Of a DNA stretch of 64,000 bases, positions 28,742 to 37,194 are shown piece after piece. The position numbers and the translations under genes were made by a program. Source of the DNA: Dongia deserti (GTDB lineage Bacteria; Pseudomonadota; Alphaproteobacteria; Dongiales; Dongiaceae). The notes under the pieces are model-generated. The model did no database searches and was not told where the DNA came from. It saw only the letters and a program-made list of their open reading frames with translations. Where the stretch lies: the NCBI RefSeq assembly GCF_003574735.1, contig NZ_QORW01000006.1, positions 168,887 to 232,886 on the forward strand, given 5' to 3'. How positions within the stretch are numbered: position 1 is the first letter of the stretch; each line of letters opens with the position of its first letter.

Positions 28742-29206
28742 ATGGAAATTGAAGACCTCATAACGCCGGCGCGGGTCATGCCGCGCCTGAAGGCGACCAG
28801 CAAGAAGCATGTCCTGCAGGAACTGGCGAAACGTGCGGCCGAACTAACCGGGCTGCATGAACGCGCCGTCTTTGATGTGTTGCTGGAGCGGGAGCGGCTG
28901 GGGACCACGGGCGTCGGCAATGGCATCGCGATTCCCCACGGCAAGCTGCCGGAGATCAAGGAACTGTTCGGCCTGTTCGCGCGCCTGGATGAGCCCGTCG
29001 ATTTCGACGCCATCGACGAGCAGCCGGTGGATCTGGTGTTCCTGCTCCTGGCGCCGGAGGGTGCGGGCGCCGACCACCTGAAGGCGCTGGCGCGCGTCAG
29101 CCGCCTGCTGCGCGACAAGTCCGTGTGCGAAAAGCTGCGCGGCGCCGATCAGACCGATGCGATCTATGCGCTGCTGACGGACACGGCGAAAAGCCACGCC
29201 GCTTAG
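28742..29206 (+). CDS. ptsN: PTS IIA-like nitrogen-regulatory protein (EIIA-Ntr)
   Basis: A 154-residue protein. It starts MEIEDLITPARVMPRLKATS and carries the phosphorylated His66 in GIAIPHGKLP, followed by VDLVFLLLAPEGAGADHLKA. EIIA-Ntr takes phosphate from NPr and adjusts K+ transport, nitrogen and stress responses; it carries no sugar. It lies 22 bases after hpf, the standard alphaproteobacterial order. Confidence 0.95.
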   Translation: MEIEDLITPARVMPRLKATSKKHVLQELAKRAAELTGLHERAVFDVLLERERLGTTGVGNGIAIPHGKLPEIKELFGLFARLDEPVDFDAIDEQPVDLVFLLLAPEGAGADHLKALARVSRLLRDKSVCEKLRGADQTDAIYALLTDTAKSHAA

Positions 29207-29267
29207 AGCGTCTTCCGCCGAGCCGGCGGGGCTGCCGGTCCGGCGCGGAAAGAGCGGCCAATCGTGT

Positions 29268-30527
29268 TCAGGCGGTTGCGCCGCTCGCAAGCAGCTTCAG
29301 GAAAGCCTCGTCGGCGATCACTCTCTTGGCGGTGACGTTGCTCGCGAGAATCCGGCTTGCTTTCACGTTCTCGAAATTGGTTTCATCCAGCTTGCAGCCG
29401 TTGAAGCGCGGCGGCCATTCGCGCGCCTTGCCGTCGGAGAGGATCGCAATCTCCACCTCCAGGTCGCACTTGCGGAAGTCGGTCCGCCGCAGATTGGCGC
29501 CGGTGAAGTTCGTGCCGCGCAGCGATGCCCCTTCGAAATTGGCGCCGGTCAAGTCGCAGCGCGAAAAGTCGGCCAGATCGACGATCGTGCGCCGGAACTT
29601 GGCGGAACGCAGCCGAGAATCAATAAACAGCGCACCGCGCAGGTTGCGGCTGGAAAAATCCAGGCCGGAGATATCAGCGTGGGAAAAGTCGGCGCGTTGG
29701 CCTTCGACGCCGGACGAGGTCACCCACTTTTCGTGGGCGATGATCATCTCGCCGATCAAGGCCTGGGTCTCCGCCGAATCATCCACCGAGATCGCCACCG
29801 ATGTGTCGAGGCTGTTGAAGATTGCCTTGTTGAGCTCGACGCCGTGCAGGTTCGCATCGGTCAGGACGACGCCGTCGAGGAACGCGCCTTCGAGCACGGC
29901 GCGATTGAGCTGCGTGCCGCTGAGATCAGCATTGGCTAGGTTGGCGCCGCGCAGATCGGCATCCTTGAGGGAAGAGCCGTCGAGATTGGCGCCGCTGAGA
30001 TCGGCATTGCGCAGGACAGCGCCGGAGAAATCCGCCTTGCGGATGATGGAATTGCGCAGCTTCGCGCCGGTCAGGTCGGCACGGTTCATGGCGGTATCGG
30101 ACTTGGTCGGCTTCCATTCCTCGCGCTTCGGTGGCTCGACGCTGCCGCCGCTCGACACCAGCAGCGATCCTTCGCGGAAGTCGGTGCCGCTCAGCTTGGC
30201 TTGGGAGAAGTCGGCGCCTTGCAGATGGGCGCCGCGGAAATCGCAGTCCCGGCAGTCGGCCCCGACGAAGCGGCTGCCGGCAAGATTCGCGGCGAACAGA
30301 TCGCTTTCCCGGAGATTGGCGCCGCTGAGATCGCAATTGATAAGCTGAATGCCGGTGAGCTTGGCCTTGGGCAGATGAAGGCCGCGCAGATTGAGGTCGC
30401 GGAAAACCTTCAAGGCAAGATCGGCGCGCCGGCCGCCACGCTCGTTGCGCAGCCAGACGCGGTGCGCCGTCACGATCTCTTTCAAAGCCTGCAGGTCCAC
30501 ACAACGTCCCCGATTGAGGGCGGACAT
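29268..30527 (-). CDS. Pentapeptide-repeat protein
   Basis: A 419-residue protein built mostly of A(D/N)LxG-type pentapeptides, which fold as a right-handed quadrilateral beta-helix. Runs are seen at about residues 45-115 (CDLSGANLRESDLFAANL), 147-235 (ADLTGAKLRNSIIRKADFSG) and 285-355. Two segments with a conserved His-x2-Trp (AHRVWLRNERGGRRADL and AHEKWVTSSGVEGQRADF) introduce the first and third runs. Some family members bind DNA gyrase, but most have no known role. No signal peptide or added enzymatic domain. It converges with ptsN. Confidence 0.88.
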   Translation of the reverse strand: MSALNRGRCVDLQALKEIVTAHRVWLRNERGGRRADLALKVFRDLNLRGLHLPKAKLTGIQLINCDLSGANLRESDLFAANLAGSRFVGADCRDCDFRGAHLQGADFSQAKLSGTDFREGSLLVSSGGSVEPPKREEWKPTKSDTAMNRADLTGAKLRNSIIRKADFSGAVLRNADLSGANLDGSSLKDADLRGANLANADLSGTQLNRAVLEGAFLDGVVLTDANLHGVELNKAIFNSLDTSVAISVDDSAETQALIGEMIIAHEKWVTSSGVEGQRADFSHADISGLDFSSRNLRGALFIDSRLRSAKFRRTIVDLADFSRCDLTGANFEGASLRGTNFTGANLRRTDFRKCDLEVEIAILSDGKAREWPPRFNGCKLDETNFENVKASRILASNVTAKRVIADEAFLKLLASGATA

Positions 30528-30619
30528 TTCCGCCGGGAGAGGACCTAGGCTGCGGCGAACGTGGTTAGAAAACCCTTAAGGGTACTGAAGGGGCATTCAG
30601 TCTCAGGCAGGACCTTCGA

Positions 30620-30835
30620 TCAGTGCACCGTCATCGGAGCGAGGCCATTCTGCCAGGCGGCAGCGACCGCCGTCTGTCGGTCTTCCATGACTGCAATCTG
30701 TTGGCCATTGGCGGCAAACAAAGCGACCGCTGTCTCGCCATCGACCTCGATATCTTTCATATAGGCGATGTTCTTGATCCCCAGCATCAGCAGGTCATCG
30801 GGGGTCAAGGCACGAATGCGTTCCAGTTCCGTCAT
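30620..30835 (-). CDS. DUF1150 family protein
   Basis: A 71-residue protein with ALTPDDLLMLGIKNIAYMKD and VALFAANGQQIAVMEDR, the DUF1150 pattern. The family is small, restricted largely to Alphaproteobacteria, and regularly sits just downstream of a small heat-shock protein gene, as here (62 bases after hsp20). Function unknown; a role in the heat-shock response is inferred from context. Confidence 0.9.
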   Translation of the reverse strand: MTELERIRALTPDDLLMLGIKNIAYMKDIEVDGETAVALFAANGQQIAVMEDRQTAVAAAWQNGLAPMTVH

Positions 30836-30897
30836 ATTTTCACTCCGTCACCTGAGGATCCAATGCCCGCCTGGCGGCACCTCGGCTCCTTGCGCTC

Positions 30898-31359
30898 TCA
30901 TTTGCTCTCAGCGTCCACTGTCAACCTTTTGGCAGTGGCCTTGTCGCCCGTGCCCCGACTGATCGGGATGGTACGCGCCTGACTGACGGCCTTCGGCCGT
31001 TGCAGGTCGACCGACAGCAGGCCGTTGTCGAGGGTCGCCGCTTTGACCTCGATTCCTTCAGCCAACACAAAGCTGCGCTGGAACTGTCGCGCCGCAATCC
31101 CCCGATAGAGGTAGACGCGGCCCGTATCGTCCTTCTGCCGACCCTTGATGGTGAGCTGATTGTCCTCGATCTGAATCTCCAGATCGTCGAGCCCGAACCC
31201 GGCAACCGCCAGCGTGATGCGCAGGCGATCCTCGCCGATCTGCTCGATATTGTAGGGCGGATAACCTTCCGCGCCGCTCTTGGCGATCCGATCCAGAGTT
31301 CGCTCGAAATGATCGAAACCGAGCAGCAGCGGGCTGTTGAACAAAGACAAGCGCGTCAT
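30898..31359 (-). CDS. Small heat-shock protein, Hsp20 family
   Basis: A 153-residue protein. A short N-terminal arm (LFNSPLLLGFDHFERTLDRI) is followed by the alpha-crystallin domain with YPPYNIEQIGEDRLRITLAV, LTIKGRQKDD and GLLSVDLQRP, and a C-terminal tail. The VYLYRGIAARQFQRSFVL segment is typical of the IbpA-like proteobacterial class. It is an ATP-independent holdase for unfolding proteins. The ATG at 31359 has GGAGG about 12 bases upstream; a TTG three codons earlier is nearer to it and possible. A heat-shock-type promoter lies upstream. Confidence 0.93.
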   Translation of the reverse strand: MTRLSLFNSPLLLGFDHFERTLDRIAKSGAEGYPPYNIEQIGEDRLRITLAVAGFGLDDLEIQIEDNQLTIKGRQKDDTGRVYLYRGIAARQFQRSFVLAEGIEVKAATLDNGLLSVDLQRPKAVSQARTIPISRGTGDKATAKRLTVDAESK

Positions 31360-31367
31360 AATTTCCA

Positions 31368-31390
31368 AGCTCCTCCAGCACGAGCGAGCT
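31368..31390 (-). promoter_or_regulatory. Possible hairpin masking the hsp20 Shine-Dalgarno site
   Basis: AGCTC (31386-31390 on the mRNA-sense minus strand) can pair with GAGCT (31368-31372), the 3' end of GGAGGAGCT next to the start. Such pairing recalls the last hairpin of ROSE thermometers, known in front of rhizobial hsp genes. Only five pairs are certain, so this is a weak candidate. Confidence 0.3.
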
Positions 31391-31453
31391 ACCCAATTCC
31401 GGCACCGCCCGATTCGGCGCGGCCCCGGATGACCCGATTGCGGCCATGTTTAG

Positions 31454-31482
31454 AATCTAGGTGGGAAATTAACGATTTCAAG
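31454..31482 (-). promoter_or_regulatory. Heat-shock (RpoH-like) promoter for hsp20
   Basis: Minus-strand CTTGAA (31477-31482), a 17-base spacer and TAGATT (31454-31459). CTTGAA is the alphaproteobacterial RpoH -35; the -10 is partial. It sits about 95 bases upstream of hsp20, leaving a leader long enough for RNA structure. Confidence 0.5.
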
Positions 31483-31487
31483 GCCGG

Positions 31488-32042
31488 CTAGGATGGCCAG
31501 CTCCGGGCCAAGATATCTTCATAGCCGTCCTCATTATCAATGTGGCTGCCGATCTGGGTAAAGCCGAGTTTGCGTGCCATGGCAACGGAGGCCGGGTTAT
31601 GGGGACTGATGGAGACCACAAACCGGCTCACCCCATGCACCCGGTTGGCCCAGTCCATCATCCCCAGGGCGGCTTCTTGAGCAAGGCCTTGGCGGTGGAA
31701 GTTCGGCATCACGGAGTAGCCCAATTCCACCGCGCCAGGCGCCAGCTCCTTCAGATAATCCGCACCCGGCTTGGTGTGGAAATTGAAGTAGCCGACGAAC
31801 GTAAGATCAGGCTTCAGCGCCATGGCCCGCAGCGACCATGGAAGATAGGTGAGGTCTGTGACCAGGTCTTGTAGCCTCATCGCTGCGAGTGGGAGTGCTG
31901 CGTCAGGAAAATCGTCCAGCCTGCAGCCAGCCAAGCGTGATGCTTCGGCCCTATCATGTGCGACCAGGGCAGCGAGCGCCGCAGGAGGAAGCGTGCGCAA
32001 GATGAGGCGTCGAGTCTCGATGCTGAGCCAATCGGAATCCAT
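31488..32042 (-). CDS. GNAT family N-acetyltransferase (RimJ/RimL-like)
   Basis: A 184-residue protein with IETRRLILRTLPPAALAALV at the N terminus, VELGYSVMPNFHRQGLAQEA (acetyl-CoA loop) and the C-terminal NPASVAMARKLGFTQIGSH, the RimJ-like pattern. The substrate could be a protein N terminus or a small molecule; unknown. The much longer open frame upstream is rejected: it would run antisense through the PAS gene, and the Met at 32042 fits the family start. Divergent from the PAS gene. Confidence 0.88.
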   Translation of the reverse strand: MDSDWLSIETRRLILRTLPPAALAALVAHDRAEASRLAGCRLDDFPDAALPLAAMRLQDLVTDLTYLPWSLRAMALKPDLTFVGYFNFHTKPGADYLKELAPGAVELGYSVMPNFHRQGLAQEAALGMMDWANRVHGVSRFVVSISPHNPASVAMARKLGFTQIGSHIDNEDGYEDILARSWPS

Positions 32043-32156
32043 GCCTCGGTTGTTACCATGTCGATGGCAGGTGTGACAGTTCGGCGCTTCGGCTGTTCCT
32101 TCGCACAACTTGTGCTGTGCGCAGCGCAGTGCAACGCTTCTGCCGAGGGGGAGATC

Positions 32157-32645
32157 ATGGGGCCCACCACCAGAACGCCATCGCATTGCGCCACTGAAGC
32201 TCTTCCCGATCTGGCCAACTTCGAGTCGGACATCGCCACGTTCTATGCCTATTGGGATCACAAGCGCCGCGACCGTCGCATGCCGTCGCGCGCCAACATC
32301 GACCCGAGCGAAATCGTGCCATTTCTTCCCGGGATCATGCTGGTCGAAGTAGTCGCCGACGAACGCCGCTTCCTCTATCGGCTGGTCGGCACGCGCGAAG
32401 TCGCGATGCGGGGGCGCGATCCGACGGGCAAATCGGTAGCCGAAGGCTTCTATGGCGCATCGGCCGACGCGTCGATGGCGAGTTATCAGGACGTCGTCGC
32501 CCGGCGCGCGCCGCGCCTGGAGCGCCGCGAATTCACGACACCCGATGGTCGCTACGCCCGCGAGCAGGTCATCCTTCTTCCGCTTTCCGATGATGATGCG
32601 CGCGTGAACATCATACTCGTGTATAGCCATCACATGGTGGACTGA
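32157..32645 (+). CDS. Single PAS-domain protein
   Basis: A 162-residue protein of the PAS_5 type that is abundant in Rhodospirillales: FYAYWDHKRRDRRMPSRANI, DPSEIVPFLPGIMLVEVV, FLYRLVGTREVAMRGRDPTG and a C-terminal VNIILVYSHH strand. There is no attached kinase, cyclase or HTH output domain. GAGGGGGA precedes the ATG; the open frame upstream is non-coding. Such stand-alone PAS proteins probably sense a small ligand and act through a partner; that is inference. Confidence 0.8.
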   Translation: MGPTTRTPSHCATEALPDLANFESDIATFYAYWDHKRRDRRMPSRANIDPSEIVPFLPGIMLVEVVADERRFLYRLVGTREVAMRGRDPTGKSVAEGFYGASADASMASYQDVVARRAPRLERREFTTPDGRYAREQVILLPLSDDDARVNIILVYSHHMVD

Positions 32646-32755
32646 GCGACAGATCGTCGCTGTGTCAAAGGCGCTATCTCTTCAGTCGGAAATAAAACGC
32701 GCCGTTAACGAGCGCTGCATGGTTTGCGCGCCCAAGACGCGTTTGGAGGGTGATT

Positions 32756-33260
32756 ATGCGTTTCGGAGACCTCAAGATCGGGCGGCGAATGGGACTGGTG
32801 GTGGCGGTGTCGGTGATCGGCACGCTGCTGGTCGGCGCCGTCGACGCCTGGCGGACGCGCGCTATGCTGCTTGAGGACCGCCAAGTCAAGACGCAGCACG
32901 TAGTCGAAATCGCCCACGGCATCATCGCATCGTATCACAAGCAGGCCGCCGTGACGGGCGAGCAGGAGGCGCAACAAGCCGCGCTGGCGGAGCTGGCCGC
33001 GCTGCGCTACGGCGGCGAGGAATATTTCTGGGTCAACGATATGGTGCCGCAGTCGGTTGCTGCGGCGACCGAAGAACTGTCGACGTCGATCCGCGAGATC
33101 AGCCAGCAGGTCGCCAACTCGGCGAGCATTGCCAATCACGCGGTGCTGGAGGCAAAGCGCACCGACACCACCGTCACCGCTTTGTCGGAGGCCAGCCAAC
33201 GCATCGGAGCTGATGAACCGCGAGGTCGGCAACTTCCTGGCGCGGGTACGTGCAGGCTGA
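32756..33260 (+). pseudogene. Methyl-accepting chemotaxis protein, internally deleted remnant
   Basis: GGAGGG and ATG are intact, followed by an N-terminal membrane helix (GLVVAVSVIGTLLVGAV) and the first half of a single Cache domain, ending ALRYGGEEYFWVNDM at about 33043. The text then jumps to the MCP signalling domain (VAAATEELSTSIREISQQ, ALSEASQRIG), so the rest of Cache, the second membrane helix and HAMP are missing. At about 33207 a second loss removes the signalling hairpin tip and shifts frame; the normal MCP C terminus ELMNREVGNFLARVRAG-stop follows in another frame. The fragment cannot work as a receptor. Clear decay, probably by two deletions. Confidence 0.85.
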
Positions 33261-33429
33261 TGAGCGTGGCTTCCACCGCTGTGACAGCTCGAAGGGATCC
33301 CACAGCGTCTAACCCTTCGCTGATGACAAGGTAGGCTGTGACCCGCCACAGCAGTTCGTTGCTCGCGGCGAACAAGCCCGCTATCCTCGGATGAAGCGCC
33401 TCTGGCGCTCACCACTGAGGATAGCGACG

Positions 33430-34194
33430 ATGATGGGTGTTGTGCGAAGCCTCGGGGCCCTCCTGGGGCTCGGCATCACTGTGCAGATTGCATGTTCCAC
33501 GCCTGCGGCGCTGGCCGGCAGCGAAGACAACACGGTCCTGCAGATCTACGGCCTCGCCCTGGATGAGACCCGACTCGGTAATGGCTTCTGCGAAAAGAGG
33601 GAGCTGGGTGAGCCGGTGCGCCGCGGATGCGGCATGAGCAAGCAGGCGCTGCCGGAGATCGTGGCGATCGATGTGCAGACCACACCTGCACCCTATGTCC
33701 GGCTCGCCCTGGCTCCTGATTCCGGCGGCCGGGCGCGCGACGTTCGGATCTGGTACGCGCCGCGCGAAGAGGGCGGGCAGAGCTTCATGATTGCGGCCAC
33801 GACGTACCGCGAGCTCGGCCTGGAGAGCGCACGCGACGAAGTCCTGGAAACCTTCGGTTTGCCGACCATCCAGTTCTCCCACGCCGACATGGAAGCGCGG
33901 GGAATCCACGTATCGGATCTGACGGTCGACACGCTGATCTATGTGGATCGTGCGTTGCCCGGCGCGCAATGGGCGCGGATCGCCCATCGTCTGCGGACGG
34001 ACTTCAGGGCGACGGGCGCTGAATTGTTTTCCGTGACCAACACCAGACTACGCACGCTGGCGCGGCTGCTGGGCCCGGACTTCCGCGGTGCCATCGTCCA
34101 GATCAGCGTGTCCGGCTGGACCCATCAGAGCACCGTCAGCACGATCCTGCTGGACCTCAGCCGCGCGCGCTCTGTTTTCCGCTTGGATGGGTGA
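33430..34194 (+). CDS. Hypothetical exported protein
   Basis: A 254-residue protein with a predicted signal peptide (VVRSLGALLGLGITVQIACS, cleavage near AALAGS). A Cys pair lies at GFCEKRELGEPVRRGCGM, possibly a disulfide. Two-domain impression: the first half has ALPEIVAIDVQTTP and ARDVRIWYAPREEG, the second TLIYVDRALPGAQWARIAHR and GAIVQISVSGWTHQ. No family recognised. GAGGA eight bases before the chosen ATG supports it; an ATG 13 codons upstream (33391) is the alternative. It lies between two MCP remnants, a small island of turnover. Confidence 0.65.
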   Translation: MMGVVRSLGALLGLGITVQIACSTPAALAGSEDNTVLQIYGLALDETRLGNGFCEKRELGEPVRRGCGMSKQALPEIVAIDVQTTPAPYVRLALAPDSGGRARDVRIWYAPREEGGQSFMIAATTYRELGLESARDEVLETFGLPTIQFSHADMEARGIHVSDLTVDTLIYVDRALPGAQWARIAHRLRTDFRATGAELFSVTNTRLRTLARLLGPDFRGAIVQISVSGWTHQSTVSTILLDLSRARSVFRLDG

Positions 34195-34238
34195 TCGTAT
34201 CGGGCGCGGTGCGAGCCGCGCGAGCTACCCAGGTCGCG

Positions 34239-34298
34239 CGGGACGAGACCGCGCGCACGATCAATCGCGTGAGTGAAATCTCCACCGCCATCGCGTCG
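34239..34298 (+). pseudogene. Short remnant of an MCP signalling-domain tip
   Basis: Read in one frame, this stretch gives ARDETARTINRVSEISTAIAS. The end, SEISTAIAS, matches the sequence just before the EEQ of alphaproteobacterial chemoreceptor hairpin tips, but the next residues diverge at once. It corresponds to a part missing from the remnant at 32756-33260. The 141 bases 34195-34335 hold nothing else I can recognise. Short match, so moderate confidence. Confidence 0.4.
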
Positions 34299-34335
34299 GT
34301 GCGCCTGAGAGCCGTCGCCCGGATCTCTTGCAAGG

Positions 34336-34370
34336 AAAAACCCCCGCGCATCTCTGCGGCGGGGGTTTTC
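34336..34370 (-). terminator. Intrinsic terminator of tRNA-Ala
   Basis: AAAACCCCCGC and GCGGGGGTTTT pair over 11 bp (34337-34347 with 34359-34369) around an 11-base loop. In the tRNA-Ala direction the stem is followed by a T run; the A/T arms make it usable in both directions. It starts four bases past the tRNA CCA end. Confidence 0.85.
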
Positions 34371-34373
34371 GTC

Positions 34374-34449
34374 TGGTGGACCCAAGCGGGATCGAACCGC
34401 TGACCTCCACAATGCCATTGTGGCGCTCTCCCAGCTGAGCTATGGGCCC
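34374..34449 (-). tRNA. tRNA-Ala (anticodon GGC)
   Basis: A 76-base tRNA: acceptor stem GGGCCCA/TGGGTCC with one G-U pair, D arm AGCTCAGCTGGGAGAGC, anticodon stem CCACA/TGTGG with loop ATGGCAT (anticodon GGC, reading GCC), T arm with GGTTCGATCCC, discriminator A and encoded CCA. It is followed by the intrinsic terminator. Confidence 0.97.
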
Positions 34450-34500
34450 GAAACTCCTTGCGGATCGCCGTCTGGAATGGGCGGTCCGAAACCGGGGCAG

Positions 34501-34529
34501 AAGCTAAGCAGCGGCCCCCTTTAATTCAA
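34501..34529 (-). promoter_or_regulatory. Possible promoter for tRNA-Ala
   Basis: Minus-strand TTGAAT (34524-34529), 17 bases, TAGCTT (34501-34506), about 50 bases upstream of the mature tRNA. The spacer contains a GC-rich GGGGGCC block. Confidence 0.45.
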
Positions 34530-34563
34530 GCGAATAATTACCGCTGGAACGGCTGTGAAAGCC

Positions 34564-34893
34564 TTAACGCTCCTTCTCGTCGTCGACGCCTTCGATGACT
34601 TCGGACATATCCTCCTCATCCTCGCCCAGCTCGGAGGTGTCCTCGATGACCTCTTCCTCTTCGGTGCCGAGGGCCTCGGTTTCCGTTTCCGCTTCGACCT
34701 CCGGCACCTCGGGCTCCAGCGGCTTGACCGGCGTCAACTTCTCCACCACCCGGCCGCGGCGGGACTTGAGCACCGCCTCGGGATCATAGGTTGCCCCGCA
34801 TTTCGGGCAGATGATGGTGTCTTTGCGCAGGTCATAGAAATGCGCGCCGCAGCTCTGGCAGGTGCGCTTGGTTCCCCACTCCGGTTTGCTCAC
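34564..34893 (-). CDS. TIGR02300 family zinc-ribbon protein with acidic tail
   Basis: A 109-residue protein. The N terminus has two CxxC knuckles ([12 protein letters not shown] and [12 protein letters not shown]), a zinc ribbon. The C-terminal half is strongly acidic (runs such as [20 protein letters not shown]). The family is an alphaproteobacterial marker of unknown function, regularly found next to aroA, as here (divergent, about 200 bases). The fold suggests contact with nucleic acid or a protein complex, which is inference. Confidence 0.92.
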   Translation of the reverse strand: MSKPEWGTKRTCQSCGAHFYDLRKDTIICPKCGATYDPEAVLKSRRGRVVEKLTPVKPLEPEVPEVEAETETEALGTEEEEVIEDTSELGEDEEDMSEVIEGVDDEKER

Positions 34894-35093
34894 GTCGCTC
34901 GCTCCTTTGGCCGGGGCCCCCGGGTCGTTGGCCCGCCGGCCGGTTGTTCATGAAGTCGTGGCCCCATTGCCACGCTCGGCCAGCACTGTCAACCGGCCTC
35001 GCGGCTTCGTGTGACGGCGATTATTCGAGGGTTGGCGCTGCTGGCCGGCCCTGTGCTAAAGCCACGCCGATCCCGTTCGAAAGTCCAACCGCC

Positions 35094-36446
35094 GTGACCG
35101 CTTCCAGCTCCGCCGCAGCCCCTCAACCTTTCCGCTCGCGCAAGGCCGCGCCGCTCAGCGGCACCGCGCGCGTGCCCGGCGACAAATCCATCTCGCATCG
35201 TTCCCTGATGCTGGGAGCGCTGGCGGTGGGTGAGACAGAGATCCACGGGCTGCTGGAAGGTGAGGATGTGCTGCGCACCGCCACCGCCATGCGCCTGCTG
35301 GGCGGCGAAGCCGAGCGGGGCGCGGACGGCGTGTGGCGCGCGCAGGGCCGCGGCATCGGTGGCCTGCGCGAGGCGCCTGAAGTGCTGGATCTCGGCAACG
35401 CCGGCACCGGCACGCGCCTGCTCATGGGGCTGGTCGCGCCCTATGATTTCGTCACGTTCTTCACCGGCGATGCGAGCCTGCGCTCGCGCCCGATGGGGCG
35501 GGTGTCGGAGCCGCTGTCACGCATGGGCGCGCGTATCGTCGCGCGCGCCGGCGGCCGCCCGCCGCTCGCGGTGATCGGTACCGCCGAGCCGATGCCCATC
35601 ACCTACAAGCTGCCGGTCGCATCGGCGCAGGTGAAATCCGCGATCCTGCTGGCCGGCTTGAACGCGCCCGGCATCACGACGGTGATCGAGCCGGAGCCGA
35701 CGCGCGATCATACCGAGCTGATGCTGAAAGGCTTTGGCGCGACCTTGACGGTGGAGCAGACACCAGAGGGCCGCGCGGTTTCGCTGACCGGCCAACCGGA
35801 GATTTTCGGGCGCAAGATCATCGTGCCGGGCGATCCGTCGTCCGCCGCCTTCCCGATGGCCGCCGCCTTGATCGTGCCCGGCTCTGACCTCCGCGTGCCG
35901 AATGTCGGTCTCAATCCGCATCGCATCGGCCTCATCGAGACTTTGCTGGAAATGGGCGCAGACATCGTCATCGAGAACCGCCGCGAGGAAGCGGGCGAGC
36001 CGGTCGGTGACCTGCGCGTGCGTCACTCTGCGCTGAAAGGGGTGACGGTCCCGGCCGAACGTGCGCCCTCGATGATCGATGAATATCCGATCCTCTCGGT
36101 CGTCGCCGCCTTCGCAGACGGTGAGACCAGGATGGAAGGCCTCGCCGAGCTGCGCGTGAAGGAAAGCGATCGCCTGTCCGCAATGGCACAAGGTCTCGCT
36201 GCCTGCGGTGTGAAGGTCAGCGAAGGCCAGGACAGCCTCACCGTCACCGGCGGCAAGGCACCTGCAGGCGGCGTGCGCATTCCGGTGAAGCTCGACCACC
36301 GCATCGGAATGTCGTTCCTGGTGCTCGGCATGGCCGCGCAAAAACCGGTGGAGATCGACGACGCCGAGGCGATCGGCACCTCGTTCCCCGGCTTTGTTGA
36401 TCTCATGAACGCCCTCGGCGCCATGGTTACCAAGGCCGACCGATGA
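35094..36446 (+). CDS. aroA: 3-phosphoshikimate 1-carboxyvinyltransferase (EPSP synthase)
   Basis: A 450-residue enzyme joining shikimate-3-phosphate and PEP in the chorismate pathway. Seen: [70 protein letters not shown] and [17 protein letters not shown] and SAQVK fit the class II (CP4-like) group rather than the E. coli class I group; at the position where CP4 has GNAATG this enzyme has GNAGTG. The GTG at 35094 is chosen because it gives the usual N terminus; the frame is open earlier. Its stop overlaps cmk by four bases. Confidence 0.95.
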   Translation: MTASSSAAAPQPFRSRKAAPLSGTARVPGDKSISHRSLMLGALAVGETEIHGLLEGEDVLRTATAMRLLGGEAERGADGVWRAQGRGIGGLREAPEVLDLGNAGTGTRLLMGLVAPYDFVTFFTGDASLRSRPMGRVSEPLSRMGARIVARAGGRPPLAVIGTAEPMPITYKLPVASAQVKSAILLAGLNAPGITTVIEPEPTRDHTELMLKGFGATLTVEQTPEGRAVSLTGQPEIFGRKIIVPGDPSSAAFPMAAALIVPGSDLRVPNVGLNPHRIGLIETLLEMGADIVIENRREEAGEPVGDLRVRHSALKGVTVPAERAPSMIDEYPILSVVAAFADGETRMEGLAELRVKESDRLSAMAQGLAACGVKVSEGQDSLTVTGGKAPAGGVRIPVKLDHRIGMSFLVLGMAAQKPVEIDDAEAIGTSFPGFVDLMNALGAMVTKADR

Positions 36447-37099
36447 CCGAGAAGCCTAGGTTAATCATCACGGTAGACGGCCCCTCGGCGGCTGGGAAGG
36501 GCACGTTGGCACGGCGCTTGGCCGACCATTTCGGCTTCGAGTTCCTGGATACCGGCGCCCTCTATCGCGGCGTCGGGCTGTCGGTCTTGCGCCAAGGCCT
36601 TGATCCGGCCGACGAAAATGCCGCGACCGCGGCCGCCAAGGCGCTCAAGCCCGAAATCCTGGGCGAGCCAGCCCTCCGGGCGGAGGAAACCAGCACCGCT
36701 GCATCAAAGGTGGCGGCGATCCCCTCGGTCCGGGCTGCCATCCTCAACTGGCAGCGTGATTTCGCCCGGAGTGCCGCAAGGAATAGTGGCGGGGCGGTCC
36801 TCGATGGCCGTGACATCGGGACCGTCGTGTGCCCCGATGCGGATGCTAAATTGTTTGTTACCGCGAGCCTTGAGGCCCGCGCGGACAGGCGGGTCAAAGA
36901 GTTGCAAGCGCGCGGCGAGACGGCTATATACGCGCGGGTTTTGCAGGACATGCAGGAGCGGGATGCCCGCGATCAGGGCCGCTCCATTTCGCCGACCAAA
37001 CCGGCGACAGACGCGCTGACCATAGACACCTCCGACCTCACGGCCGACCAGGTGTTTGAGCGCGCACTGGCTTTCATCGCGACGAAGATGAAGGCGTAG
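36443..37099 (+). CDS. cmk: Cytidylate kinase
   Basis: A 218-residue P-loop kinase phosphorylating CMP/dCMP. Seen: [20 protein letters not shown] (Walker A), [38 protein letters not shown] and [17 protein letters not shown]. Length fits. It overlaps aroA by ATGA and precedes rpsA, the standard aroA-cmk-rpsA order. Confidence 0.97.
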   Translation: MTEKPRLIITVDGPSAAGKGTLARRLADHFGFEFLDTGALYRGVGLSVLRQGLDPADENAATAAAKALKPEILGEPALRAEETSTAASKVAAIPSVRAAILNWQRDFARSAARNSGGAVLDGRDIGTVVCPDADAKLFVTASLEARADRRVKELQARGETAIYARVLQDMQERDARDQGRSISPTKPATDALTIDTSDLTADQVFERALAFIATKMKA

Positions 37100-37194
37100 C
37101 GCACGCCTCTGCCGAATCCGTTTGTGCAACCAGCTTTCAAGACCGCCGGAGACAACCGGTTGGCCGGAATAGCGATGAAAGGACCAACACCAAT

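Noticed and set aside
29125-30348. A 407-codon plus-strand frame opposite the pentapeptide gene
   Set aside because: Periodic Ser/Arg/Leu text is the mirror of the pentapeptide repeats, not a protein.
31488-32633. A 381-residue fusion including the acetyltransferase
   Set aside because: The upstream 197 codons are antisense to the PAS gene; the acetyltransferase alone has the normal length.
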